Shown in pieces: positions 53,450 to 64,000 of a stretch of DNA of 64,000 nt. Within the stretch, counting starts at the first letter, position 1, and the number at the start of each line of letters is the position of its first letter. This stretch comes from Siphonodentalium dalli. Taxonomy: Eukaryota; Mollusca; Scaphopoda; Gadilida; Siphonodentaliidae. The DNA is taken from assembly GCA_032622095.1 (NCBI GenBank), contig CP136063.1, positions 278,251,426 through 278,315,425 of the forward strand. Direction: 5' to 3'. The notes beneath the pieces were generated by a model that worked only from the letters and a program-made list of their open reading frames with translations, ran no database searches and was not told where the DNA came from. The translations under genes and the position numbers were made by a program.

Positions 53450-55330
53450 TAGACACAAAAGTGTTAACTCCCCATAGCCCCACCATTTCTTGACAAATTG
53501 ACCTCATTTTAACAAATCTGAATCTCAGTCACTTAAGGATCCTCCTGATTGCTCCATACTATATGTAAGCTAAATAGTCCAACCTCTCTTGAGAAGACAT
53601 TTTAAGAATTACTATAGAGACATATAGTTATGTCCCTGGTCCCACCCTATTTAACCTGGTGACCCCATCTGAATAAATTTAAATCCCAGACACCAAAGAA
53701 CCCTTCATACATATGATAAATATCAGTAAAATAGACCTGATGGTCCTTGTGAGGGAAGCATATTAAGAGGGAAACTGTTCTTCGTTTGGCCCCTATTTGA
53801 CCAAGTGACCCCATTTAAAAAAAATCTGAATTGCAGTCAAGGAAGAACATTCCATGCTAAATAAGCCAACCAGTTCTTGCAAACATATTTTAAGAATTAC
53901 TATGTAGTGAAATAGTCTCTGGCTCTGCCCTTATTTGACTTTGTGATCCCATTTTCACAAAGGTAATTTCATACCAAATATAAGCAAAATAGGCCATTTG
54001 ATTATTGCATAGAAGACACATCATGAATTACTATGTAGAGAAAGAGTAATGTAGCTGGCTTGCACCTACTTGACCTGGTGACCCTGATAGAACAAATCTG
54101 AACCACAATCACCAAAGGAGCAAGCCTGCAAATAGTGCACCTATTCCTACATTGTATGTGCCTGGCCTCAAGCAACACAATGTATTATACAATCAAGCCT
54201 TGAAATAGTGTGATAGTGTGTCTGTCATTTGCGGAATGAGGTCCCCCAGAGGGTGACTTTAGTGACGCTATCCTGCACAGTGGGCTAGCATCACTAAATT
54301 CACCCTCTGGGGACCTCATTCTGCTAAGGCCATCAACTGCTATGGCAGACCTAGGATAAGATTGAAGTTCCCCAGTTGAAGTTGATGTTCACCCATTGGA
54401 CAGCACCTCAATTATGAATTTTATATTCTGCAAATTAGGGGATATAGAAACTTCCTAGAAGGGAAATGTAACTAACAACTGTGTGGGATAGCATCACTAA
54501 ATTCACCCTCTGTGGACCTCATTCTGCAAATGACAGACCTCCTATTTGCCATGTTGAACAATACATGATAGATTGTACCTCTTATTAATGATTCTCTGAC
54601 CTGCAAATGTCAGACACACTAAATTCAGGCAGTTTGTTTAAATTGCTAGCAGTATGTTTATACAAGCTGTCAGTGACATTGTATTCCTTGATTAATGACC
54701 TGTGTTTCTCTCTGTCTATCCACAAAGAGATATCTGCAACTTTAATAGAACAGGTATTAATGTTGGAAGCTGGAAATGATATCCATTGGAAGGGATGTTG
54801 GTTGGGTGTAGGCCACTGCAGGGTGGGGGTGCATCTGGGCCATGTGTGAGGGGGATGGGTAATGGAATATTTCTGTAATTTCAGAAGATTAAAGATTAAA
54901 GTTTCATAAATCTGCAGATGTTATAATGGTGTCACTTTTTCAAATTTTATAACATGCTTTTTTTTTTTAGTTATGTCACTGGCTCTGCCCACATTCGACC
55001 CAGTGACCTCATTTGAACAAATCTGAATAACAGTCCCCCAAAGACCCTTTGTACCAAATATGAACCCATTCGGACCAATGAAATTTGAGAAGAAGTTGTT
55101 GTAAGAATTACAGAGTTATGGCCCTGGCTTCGCAACTATTTGACCCAGTGACCTCATTTGAACAAATCGGAATGAGAGTCACCTAGGGAACATCCACACC
55201 AAATATGAACCCATTTGGTCTTACGGTTCCAGAGGAGAAGATGTTCAAATAATTGTTGACGGATGGACGGACGGACGACGGACGAGGAGTGATGACTATA
55301 GCTCCACCGGAGACTTCGTCTCAGGTGAGC
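53450..55330 (+). repeat. Degenerate dispersed repeat with GGACGG...GGTGAGCTAAAA end
   Basis: Units of 200-260 bp carry 'TTTGACC(C/T)(A/G)GTGACC(C/T)CAT', 'AACAAATCTGAAT', 'CATACCAAATAT' and 'AGAATTACTATG(G/T)AGA'. It closes with GGATGGACGGACGGACGACG and CAGGTGAGCTAAAA at 55259-55333. This tail is one I associate with molluscan genomes. Interrupted at 54193-54562 by a hairpin element. Confidence 0.6.
54193..54562. mobile_element. Hairpin-ended element FB2, copy 1 (diverged right end)
   Basis: Starts CAAGCCTTGAAATAGTG, then a long hairpin GAATGAGGTCCCCCAGAGGG...CCCTCTGGGGACCTCATTC. A spacer with TGCTATGGCAGACCTAGGAT follows, then a half hairpin and GCAAATGACAGACC. Same family as 55533-55977 with the spacer reversed and the right end decayed. 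Confidence 0.6.
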
Positions 55331-55332
55331 TA

Positions 55333-55524
55333 AAAACCACATCGTATAATGGATAAAATACCTCATATATAATGATAAACCGACCTAAGATAATGTTGAA
55401 ACGACATCAGATAATGATGAAACCACATCATATAATGATGAAACCACATGTATCATATAATGATGAAACCACATGTATCATATAATGATGAAAATACCTA
55501 ATATAAATTATGGAGAACTCACAT
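55333..55524 (+). repeat. 'ataatg-gaaacc' satellite remnant
   Basis: About nine units of CATATAATGATGAAACCACAT type. The FB2 element at 55533 is inserted at its end. Confidence 0.7.
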
Positions 55525-55532
55525 CATATAAT

Positions 55533-55977
55533 CAAGCCTGCAAATAGCGTGTCTGTCATTTGCAGAATGAGGTCCCCAGCGGGTGAATTTAGTGATGCTA
55601 CCCTGCACAGCGGGCTAGCATCACCAAATTCACCCTCTGGAGACCTCATTCTGCTTAGGCCTCATCTTCTGGGAAATGTCTATAGTATCAAATTAACATT
55701 GTTTTTAGTTACATTTTCCCTTCTGGGAAGTTTCTATATCCCCCTAATTTGCAGAAGATAAATTCCATAATCGAGGCTCAAAGGGTGAACATCACCAACT
55801 TCAACTGGGGAACTTCAATCTGATCCTGGGTCTGCCATAGCAGTTGAGGGCCTGAGCAGAATGAGGTCCCCAGAGGGTGAATTTAGTTATGCTAGCCCGC
55901 TATTCGGGGTAGCGTCACTAAATTCACCCTCAGGGGACCTCATTCTGCAAATGACAGACACGCCATTTGCAGGCTTG
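55533..55977. mobile_element. Hairpin-ended element FB2, copy 2, complete with 8-bp target duplication
   Basis: 445 bp, with ends CAAGCCTGCAAATAGCGTGT and its near-complement ending GCAGGCTTG. Exact 8-bp duplication CATATAAT at 55525-55532 and 55978-55985. Each end has its own hairpin of roughly 40 bp per arm (GCAGAATGAGGTCCCCAG...). An 8-bp duplication is the rule for hAT-type elements; no transposase inside. Confidence 0.8.
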
Positions 55978-56324
55978 CATATAATTGCGACAAAGCCATG
56001 GTTCATAAGGATCCATATAAGGCATATGTGGCGTTCCATAGTGCAGTGACACATATAAGGCGCGTATTATATACAAATGCTAAAGTTTATGTATCCTCAA
56101 CATTCTTATTTTATAAAGTGGCAATTTGGGGCATGAAGGTTGCAAGTTTGAAACTCATCGTCAGGTCAACAATACGAAGGACAAGATGAATCTTCTCTCG
56201 ATACCAAAAGAAACACAAGAGGAGGCATCAGAGATGCTGTGTCTCGTTTTCGGTGGCTTACCGCCGGTGGCTACCGCCAATTGGTATGCACCAGTATCGG
56301 TAGACTAATTAATAGGTAAAATCG

Positions 56325-57790
56325 AAAAATGACTAATTAAGGGCCATAACTCCATCAAATTTTATCGGGCCAGGCTGGTTTTCGAACTCGTCCGAAATAT
56401 TCTTGGCAAGTATGTCTATTCCAAATTTTAAACAAATCGGAGGCGGTTTGTTGAAGTTATCGCGCTAACGAGCTTAAAATTCACGAAAAATGACTAATTA
56501 ATGGCCATAACTCTATCAAATTTTATTGGGCCAGGCTGGTTTTTGAACTCGTCCAGGATATTCTTGGGAGACACCTATATACCAAATTTCAATCAAATCG
56601 GATAACGTTTGTTGAAGTTATCGCGCTAACGAGCTGAAAATTCGTGAAAAATGACTAATTAAGGGCCATAACTCTATCAAATTTTATTGGGCCAGGCTGG
56701 TTTTCGAACTCGTCCAGGATATTCTTGGGAGACACCTATATACCAAATTTCAATCAAATCGGATAACGTTTGTTGAAGTTATCGCGCTAACGAGCTGAAA
56801 ATTCGTGAAAAATGACTAATTAAGGGCCATAACTCTATCAAATTTTACCGAACCAGGCCGGTTTTCGAACTCATCCGAGATATTCTTGGGAGACACCTAT
56901 ATACCAAATTTCAATCAAATCGGATAACGTTTGTTGAAGTTATCGCGCTAACGAGCTGAAAATTCGTGAAAAATGACTAATTAAGGGCCATAACTCTATC
57001 AAATTTTATCGGACCAGGTCGGTTTTCGAACTCGTCCGAGATATTCTTGGGAGACACCTATATACCAAATTTCAATCAAATCGGATAACGTTTGTTGAAG
57101 TTATCGCGCTAACGAGCTGAAAATTCGTGAAAAATGACTAATTAAGGGCCATAACTCTATCAAATTTTATCGGACCAGGCCGGTTTTCGAACTCGTCCGA
57201 GATATGCTTGGGAGACACCTATATACCAAATTTCAATCAAATCGGATTACGTTTATTGAAGTTATCGCGCTAACGAGCTGAAAATTCGTGAAAAATGACT
57301 AATTAAGGGCCATAACTCTATCAAATTTTATCGGACCAGGCCGGTTTTCGAACTCATCCGAGATATTCTTGGGAGACACCTATATACCAAATTTCAATCA
57401 AATCGGATAACGTTTGTTGAAGTTATCGCGCTAACGAGCTGAACATTCGTGAAAAATGACTAATTAAGGGCCATAACTCTATCAAATTCTATCGGACCAG
57501 GCCGGTTTTCGAAGTCATCCGAGATATTCTTGGGAGACACCTATATACCAAATTTCAATCAAATCGGATAACGTTTGTTGAAGTTATCGCGCTAACGAGC
57601 TGAAAATTCGTGAAAAATGACTAATTAAGGGCCATAACTCTATCAAATTTTATCGGACCAGGCCGGTTTTCGAACTCGTCCGAGATATTCCTGGGAATCG
57701 AATCAGATAACGTTTGTTGAAGTTGTTGCGCTAACGAGCCTAAACTCAGTGAAAAATGGCAAAGGGCCATAACTCTGTAATAAATGTGCG
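56325..57790 (+). repeat. 161-bp satellite array, about nine units
   Basis: GGGCCATAACTCTATCAAAT recurs at 56341, 56503, 56663, 56824, 56985, 57146, 57307, 57468 and 57629, with an exact 161-bp step in the inner units. Units also carry ACCAAATTTCAATCAAATCG and GTTATCGCGCTAACGAGCTG. Edge units are more diverged. Non-coding. Confidence 0.9.
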
Positions 57791-57799
57791 GAGGAACCC

Positions 57800-58890
57800 G
57801 ATTTTTTTGTCTGCAGCTTACGCGCATGGATATGTACTCACACACCGTCAATAAACGGCAGCTGGCTTTTCGGTTTAAGCACTTCTAATTCTTCGCTACT
57901 GGGTCATCTTTCGGTCGTTCCCACGACTACGGACGTAAATTATCCACTGCCCCCATAAACCAGGCTGCCACCCCCCTTTTTTCGTACTCATGATTCCGGG
58001 TGTTTTGCAACCGTATATGTATATACGTCGGACGACCCATTGCCGAATATGCGAATAAGTAGTGAATATGTCGAATTTCGAATAAGTAACCAATGTCACC
58101 TTGGTATGCCGGATTCCCACTGCGTAACTGGATCCCGTTTACATAAACAATTCAGTCACATTTCATCACAATATTCCGCTTTTCCAAATTGAGTAAATAC
58201 ATAGCCAGTATAGCCAGTACATGCATGCCTCGTACATTTTCTCTATATTTTTTACACACAGTGGTGCAATATCGGTGTAGCAAACGGTGTAGATACACAC
58301 ACGATGGCGCGGAGATACATGTAGGTAGTTCGGATGTAGGTAGTTCGCCCTGTAAATAATGATGTTTTAAGATATTCAGATCGTGAGGAATATCGTCCTT
58401 GAGAAACCTATTTGGAATTATGACGGTTGTTAACTACGGGGATGCCATGCATATTCGTTGTGGGTTGTATGGATATTATTGTTAAAAACAGGTTTGAAAC
58501 TAACGAGTCTGTCGATTGTTAACAAAGAAGCGAGGAAACTATGGGGGTTTTGCACTCTTTTGGCGTTATCGGTACTGCCTACAGTTATGTAAAACTTTGT
58601 CAGGATATTGTTATTATGATAATACATGGTATGCATTTGGTCATTTTGTGTCGTTTTGTAAAATTGATTGAATCGACAATAGTAAACAAAAAAAATTCCG
58701 GTGTAAAATATATTAGGAAGGTGTAAATTGTTGCTTGGATACCAAAATAATAAGAATTTATGACGCTGTAGACACAAAAAGTCAATAACGGTGTAGATTG
58801 GATATTGTGAAGCAACTCAATATTCGCCAGATAGTCATGACATTCAATATACTACCCAAATGAAAGTGTCAATGACACTGTAGCTCAACT
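57800..58890. other. Intergenic, no recognised feature
   Basis: Short frames only. No repeat or gene family recognised. Confidence 0.35.
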
Positions 58891-58893
58891 TAG

Positions 58894-59762
58894 TGTTACC
58901 CCTATGACTATTTGATAGACAATCCAGCTAGAGCACGAGATCCATAGTCATGGGGCACATGAGTTTCTATGGATTTCCCATAGGGATGAAGTAACAACAC
59001 ATACAACTGGGTGCAGTTCTAAACGTTCAATCTTCACCAAAATGTATACGAATGAATGGATGGTATGGATGAAGAAATGAAGCCCTAAAACGAGACAATA
59101 ACATATTCTTAATGTCTGCCCTATGCTTTTCATAACAGCTAATACATGTAATTATGACCATTCTGTACTATATAAACTAAATGACATATTACACAGCAAC
59201 ACTATATGCTCCAACCGAGAGACTTTAATATCTACTTGTTTCTGTAACATTACGAGAGTTAGAATTGCATTATTTATAATATACAACACTAAATGAACAT
59301 ATGACACATATAACAATTATGACTGACTGGACTTATGTTGTCTTTGAATACCTTATTATTTTACCTTTAAATAAGTATTCAAACCACTTTAGATCTATAG
59401 TACTTATTTACTTTTACCACTTATTGACATACCACAACTTTATGATTAATATTAGATTGAATATTAATATAAATTGTACTTACCATTTCGGAATGATTTG
59501 AGCTTTTATTATTTAAACATATATTTTATGGGCACATATTTTAGCGTGCTTCCTCCCCAAAGATATTTACGGGAAGAAAGTACCATTCTAAATCCCGGGG
59601 ATTATAATTAGATTATTAAAACTTATTTAGAACTGGGCTTGTTTACTTTTTAAATGGGATTCACTTACCAAGTATAGAGCATAATTAGATGGACTACACA
59701 GAGTGCCGGGAAAGATATTAAAGGTACATACTAACCTGAGTATGGGTTTTAACCCCGCCACA
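58894..59762 (-). repeat. Element D 3' LTR
   Basis: Starts TGTTACCCCTATGAC and ends ACCCCGCCACA on the plus strand. Differs from the other LTR by a handful of substitutions and small TA/T indels. Confidence 0.92.
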
Positions 59763-59974
59763 TTCTCCCCCTCCTCGAAACATAATTACATACTTGTAAT
59801 TTGCAATACTAGCATCTGAAACTAAATACTTACTGGTAAAAGTCAGCAAAAATACAATGATACACACCAGGACTGAAAATATATCTCGAGGGAGAGACCT
59901 GCTCTCAACCCTCAAATAACTCCACTGTTTGTACCAGAATAGGTAATATTCTGAATACCACACACAGCAGTTAA

Positions 59975-60748
59975 TTACAACCTGTAATTAAAATAATTCA
60001 GGAGCAGTTCACCCGGTGTATATATTGTATACCATAGTTGCATGGTAGCTGGATCTAAAATACGAACAAAAAGCGCTGAAAGCAGCGTATTGTAGTCCCG
60101 ACATTCCTTGACCTTAAAGGCGGCAATGTCTTTCAATTCCTGCCGGAGCCCGTCGAAAAATCTGTTTTTCAACAGGTCATCCGTGCAGCTAGATACCAGT
60201 TGGGTAAACATTGTCGTCTTGCTGTACAGTTCCTCCAGCCTGTTACCCCAATCGACCACTGACTCTGTCGCACCTTGTTGCGCACTGAAAAAGGTACCCA
60301 ACAGCGATTCTTGTGATCGGATCGTGCCATATAGGTGCTGAAATTTCAATAAAATATCCTGAACAGAGGCTTCTCGACCCAGACGCATGACCACCTTGCT
60401 GGCGTCACCGCGCAGCGATTTGCGTATCGCGTATAGTATTTCTGTCTCTGAAAAATTGGATTCCAGCAGACAGTCAATTTCATACTGCCACATCTCATAT
60501 GAAGCCTCATTTTTCTGTTCAACACCTGAAAAAGTGGAAACATGGGGAGAATTCTTGACTACAACAGGCTGGGAACCACCGTGAGGCGAGTCACCAAACA
60601 TCGGCTGTTTCATACGCAACCCCTGGAACCACATTGCGAAATCCTCGGGAGTATCAGCCTTAGGTGTGATACCCATTTTCTGAAACCCAGACATGACGTT
60701 ATCAGCAATTGTCGCCTGGTCAACACCTTCATCCTCGTGAACCGACAT
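59975..60748 (-). CDS. Element D gag, C-terminally truncated
   Basis: 257 codons. The middle reads HVSTFSGVEQKNEASYEMWQ, EILYAIRKSLRGDASKVVMR, LLKFQHLYGTIRSQESLLGT and VVDWGNRLEELY, the capsid-type gag of Gypsy elements also found in the PNMA family of domesticated gags. After YNTLLSALF the protein runs into unrelated sequence (VRILDPATMQLW...), so the usual C-terminal helix and zinc knuckle are missing. This fits an internal deletion that also removed pol. The frame is otherwise clean, suggesting either youth or retained use. Confidence 0.85.
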   Translation of the reverse strand: MSVHEDEGVDQATIADNVMSGFQKMGITPKADTPEDFAMWFQGLRMKQPMFGDSPHGGSQPVVVKNSPHVSTFSGVEQKNEASYEMWQYEIDCLLESNFSETEILYAIRKSLRGDASKVVMRLGREASVQDILLKFQHLYGTIRSQESLLGTFFSAQQGATESVVDWGNRLEELYSKTTMFTQLVSSCTDDLLKNRFFDGLRQELKDIAAFKVKECRDYNTLLSALFVRILDPATMQLWYTIYTPGELLLNYFNYRL

Positions 60749-61596
60749 TGTTGGAATAATAAATGACCTGCAAGAAGATACTCACCAATGCAGCACAACT
60801 ATATGAAATGTTCTCAAATTAATTAAATAGAACTCACCTCATACCAACAGCAAATACTCCAATGACACCACTGAACCCATGGAAATTAATCCCAAAATTA
60901 ATAATAATAATTAATTAGGCGAATAATACCATGCAGACTTACCAGCAAAGGGTTAATGTGAAACGACCAACTTTTGAACTTTATATGAGTGGTATGCCAA
61001 AATTTAAGTGATAAGTTTAGTGAGAGTATCCTACTATACCATTTTACTATATACTAAATTATTCCTAGTTATAAACTAATTAAATTAAATTAAATTAAAT
61101 CAAAAAGTTTAAAACAATAACATGATAACAATGTTTGTAAACATGTGCTTGGTATAATAATTAGCAAAAACACAATAGAAAAGGATAGAGATGTCAAAGT
61201 CTCTGTAGATTACACATCACAGTTCCCATGAGTTGAATGAGTTCCAGCCAGGTGAAATTATGGTTTGTTTACATCCCAAGCGTGAAAGATACACACACAG
61301 TAGAATCCTTCCATTGGGCTGATGTTCCCTGCATCAGAAAAGTCTATGATGAAGCTTGTAGAGATCCAGTAATCTGATAACAAACAATGACCACAGCTGC
61401 AGCATGTTTACACCAGTCATCCCAGGTTCAGCTATGTGTATCCATTAGCACACTACACACAGAATGATTATACAGCAGGTGTAATTCGATATCCTAGTCT
61501 GCAGAACTGGGTGGCTGCAGACAAACATGTCGTGGCATCTTTAACCATTTCCATGCCAAAGTTCTCCAAACAATGGGTTTATACGTTGGGCGCCAA
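60749..61596 (-). other. Element D leader region and primer binding site
   Basis: The 5' leader between LTR and gag on the minus strand. The primer site TGGCGCCCAACGTATA lies directly against the LTR (61580-61595). No other frame of note. Confidence 0.6.
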
Positions 61597-62470
61597 TGTT
61601 ACCCCTATGACTATTTGATAGACAATCCAGCTAGAGCACGAGATCCATAGTCATGGGGCACATGAGTTTCTATGGATTTCCCATAGGGATGAAGTAACAA
61701 CACATACAACTGGGTGCAGTTCTAAACGTTCAATCTTCACCAAAATGTATACGAATGAATGGATGGTATGGATGAAGAAATGAAGCCCTAAAACGAGACA
61801 ATAACATATTCTTAATGTCTGCCCTATGCTTTTCATAACAGCTAATACATGTAATTATGACCATTCTGTACTATATAAACTAAATGACATATTACACAGC
61901 AACATTATTTGCTCCAACCGAGAGACTTTAATATCTACTTGTTTCTGTAACATTACGAGAGTTAGAATTGCATTATTTTATAATATACAACACTAAATGA
62001 ACATATGACACATATATATAACAATTATGACTGACTGGACTTATGTTGTCTTTGAATACCTTATTATTTTACCTTTAAATAAGTATTCAAACCACTTTAG
62101 ATCTATAGTACTTAAATACTTTTACCACTTATTGACATACCACAACTTTATGATTAATATTAGATTGAATATTAATATAAATTGTACTTACCATTTCGGA
62201 ATGATTTGAGCTTTTATTATTTAAACATATATTTTATGGGCACATATTTTAGCGTGCTTCCTCCCCAAAGATATTTACGGGAAGAAAGTACCATTCTAAA
62301 TCCCGGGGATTATAATTAGATTATTAAAACTTATTTAGAACTGGGCTTGTTTACTTTTTAAATGGGATTCACTTACCAAGTATAGAGCATAATTAGATGG
62401 ACTACACAGAGTGGCGGGAAAGATATTAAAGGTACATACTAACCTGAGTATGGGTTTTAACCCCGCCACA
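61597..62470 (-). repeat. Element D 5' LTR
   Basis: 874 bp, nearly identical to 58894-59762; it would drive transcription of the gag. TTAG follows at 62471. Confidence 0.92.
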
Positions 62471-62926
62471 TTAGGTAGGGGAATAATTTAATGGTTGACA
62501 ACAGATGGGCCTGCAGCCCATGCTAACGGATTTTGTAGAAATATTTAGTCATACAAAGAGTAAAAACTAAACAGGCCATTGGCGGCCATATTTTTTTGCC
62601 GAATGACCCCAAAATGACGCGTTCCCATCTAGGTCGATCACCCCGATAATCAATATGAAGTTGGTGATGTTCAGATCAGGGATATGGTATGTAGGGTGTG
62701 TCAAAGGATTTAGTGATCTTAAAGACATATTATGGACTTGTTCGGTGCGATAAACTTTAAATGGGAACTGTTAAATGTTTATCATTTTAATGTTATATCG
62801 CTAGTTTGGTGTGAATAAGGTTCAAATATAACATCCAATAAAAAATTAGATATAATTTTATCGATAAACGTGTTTTTAGCGACTTTTAAAAATCGATTAT
62901 TATTTCTTAGGTGATTTTGCTCGAGT

Positions 62927-62953
62927 CACGTGACCGCAAAACCCGTGACGTCA
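62927..62953 (+). promoter_or_regulatory. E-box (CACGTG) and CRE (TGACGTCA)
   Basis: CACGTG at 62927-62932 and a full CRE palindrome TGACGTCA at 62946-62953 lie 40-65 bases before an ATG at 62992. Such a pair often marks a CpG-type promoter. Only sequence evidence is available. Confidence 0.35.
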
Positions 62954-62991
62954 AAGTCGGAACACCCCTGCAGACGAACTGTTTACGAAAA

Positions 62992-63186
62992 ATGGCTTCT
63001 GCACACAGTATTTCCGTGTCTGAAAGTGACTCTGATCACGAAAATGACGACGAGTTACGTGTTGCGGAGGATACTGCATCTATGGCAGATACTGAAGATG
63101 CATTTGATGGCTTGCGTTTGAATATTGGCCCATTTTACACGAACCAGCCGACGAAGATAGCAAGGACAGCGAGACTTAAAATTTAA
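62992..63186 (+). CDS. Acidic short ORF, possible first exon of an unknown gene
   Basis: From the ATG at 62992 (AAAATGG context) the frame gives 64 residues: a Ser/Asp/Glu-rich start (SVSESDSDHENDDELRV), then GLRLNIGPFYTNQPTK and a basic end before TAA. Acidic starts like this are common in invertebrate proteins with a P2X7-like C-terminal domain and in some domesticated-transposase proteins, but no domain is visible here. A good donor (TTAG before GTAAGTT) sits at 63580 out of frame. The rest of the gene, if any, lies beyond the window. Confidence 0.3.
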   Translation: MASAHSISVSESDSDHENDDELRVAEDTASMADTEDAFDGLRLNIGPFYTNQPTKIARTARLKI

Positions 63187-63189
63187 ATT

Positions 63190-64000
63190 CTCCAAGTCAC
63201 AGTCACAGTGTCAACAATCATTGAATCGATCAAATTATCAATGTCATTCATTGTTGACGACGATTGTCATGATAATTGATTGTTATTCTACAAATGAATA
63301 ATCTACATCTAACTCTAAAAAAAAAAATCCAAGAAGACCAGCTGAGAAGACAAGGAAAATAAAGCAACCAAATTTGAGGACTGCATCACTACTACTGACT
63401 GTAGTACTAGTACCAGTAGTCAGTACTGCAGTAGGCTAGTCCAAAATTGACTATATCTTTAGTATCCCGTAGATTATCGACTACCAGTAGGCCTATTCAC
63501 TGTCAGTGTGAGTGTTAGTACTGTTACTGTCCTCAGTGTGGCATGAGGGAGTGTCTGTCAAAATCTGGTGGAGAACTTAGGTAAGTTAGGAGGTGTTCAA
63601 CAAGTGCTAACAGCACCATCAGAGAATCGTTCAATTATTGCGTACTAGCACTGTACATTACTCATTACGATGACTTCTTAAAAACAACCATTGAGTGGAA
63701 CCGCCTTGAACGGTCAGTTGTTGATTCTGGAGAATGGAGATCGGTTATAACACTGAATGTCTGAAGGATTTATAATTATATTAAATATGGATTCTAAGTT
63801 CTAGACGCTTCATACCAGTGTTGTTGGATTATCAATGGATAGGATTCTGAACATTGCCGGAGTAGAAATTGAGTACACCTGAAGTCGAACAGAACAGAAC
63901 AGATGTCATATCAACTTTCACGTTGCATTATATATATTGTGACCATATAAATGATATACAACTATAGTGACTTCTTCATTATTTCACTATCCGATACCAT
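63190..64000. other. Window end, no recognised gene
   Basis: Contains a small palindromic run (GACTGTAGTACTAGTACCAGTAGTC area, 63395-63422) and a consensus donor GTAAGTT at 63581. Nothing else supported. Confidence 0.3.

Larger units (their letters stand above)
58894..62470 (-). mobile_element. Gag-only LTR retrotransposon (element D), minus strand
   Basis: LTRs of 869 bp (58894-59762) and 874 bp (61597-62470) with TG...CA ends, almost identical. Flanked by TTAG (58890-58893 and 62471-62474). On the minus strand the 5' LTR is followed by TTGGCGCCCAACGTAT, a primer site of well-known Gypsy type. The 3' LTR is preceded by the purine tract CGAGGAGGGGGAGAA. The 1,834-bp interior contains only a truncated gag. 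No protease, RT, RNase H or integrase is present, so movement would need proteins from another element. Confidence 0.9.

Noticed and set aside
58948-59133. 61-codon minus-strand frame present twice (also 61651-61836)
   Set aside because: It lies in the LTRs of element D, so the duplication is the LTR pair rather than a gene pair.

Overview
This is a eukaryotic genomic window, most likely from a marine invertebrate and probably a mollusc or other lophotrochozoan. That is an inference from the AT-rich, repeat-dense sequence, the long introns, the Gypsy-type LTR retrotransposons, and dispersed repeats of the kind 'gggccataactc...accaaatttcaatcaaatcgg' and 'ggacggacgg...aggtgagctaaaa', which are common in molluscan genomes. 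No bacterial-type operons, rRNA, tRNA or CRISPR arrays were seen.

Only one ordinary host gene is clearly supported. It is a six-exon plus-strand gene for a short-chain dehydrogenase/reductase of the SDR16C type (retinol dehydrogenase / 17-beta-hydroxysteroid dehydrogenase 11-13 / RDH10-like). The exons are 94-303, 18587-18826, 31740-31846, 34747-34884, 39345-39461 and 42126-42222, with consistent GT-AG junctions and phases. They give an uninterrupted 302-residue protein with the cofactor motif, NNAG, catalytic Ser, YxxxK and an N-terminal hydrophobic anchor. A polyadenylation signal lies at 42346. The acceptor region of exon 5 is triplicated in tandem. A second, weak candidate is an acidic first-exon-like ORF at 62992-63186 behind a CRE and an E-box.

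Intron 1 (304-18586) is filled by nested mobile elements. An old, broken Gypsy element (about 1938 to 11400) carries a TTAA-target MITE in its gag, and that MITE itself carries a foldback element. Its integrase is split by a younger complete Gypsy element (5776-10601, 153-bp LTRs, 5-bp duplication CCCAC). Immediately downstream is a third Gypsy element in reverse orientation (11407-18321, 132-bp LTRs, duplication AACCC). Its pol is interrupted by a 1,666-bp G/C-run inverted-repeat element (13968-15633, duplication CCGG).

Introns 2-5 and the 3' flank hold MITEs, hairpin elements and satellites. Four copies of a TTAA-target MITE (about 440-480 bp), four full copies of a 'hairpin-spacer-hairpin' foldback element (about 460 bp), and a Tc1/mariner-like palindromic MITE (single, half and tandemly amplified forms) are present. 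So are arrays with units of 20, 38, 47, 58, 161 and 175 bp, and 'ACCATGGT' palindrome arrays. The 3' flank also contains a second hairpin-ended element with an 8-bp target duplication (55533-55977) and a minus-strand LTR retrotransposon that keeps about 870-bp LTRs and a truncated gag but no pol (58894-62470).

All retrotransposon reading frames are damaged except the long gag-pro-RT frame of the minus element and the gag of the gag-only element. The host SDR frame is clean. The most notable signals are the triplicated splice acceptor, the two element families whose ends are themselves long hairpins (possible small-RNA sources), the G-run insertion in pol and the gag-only LTR element.
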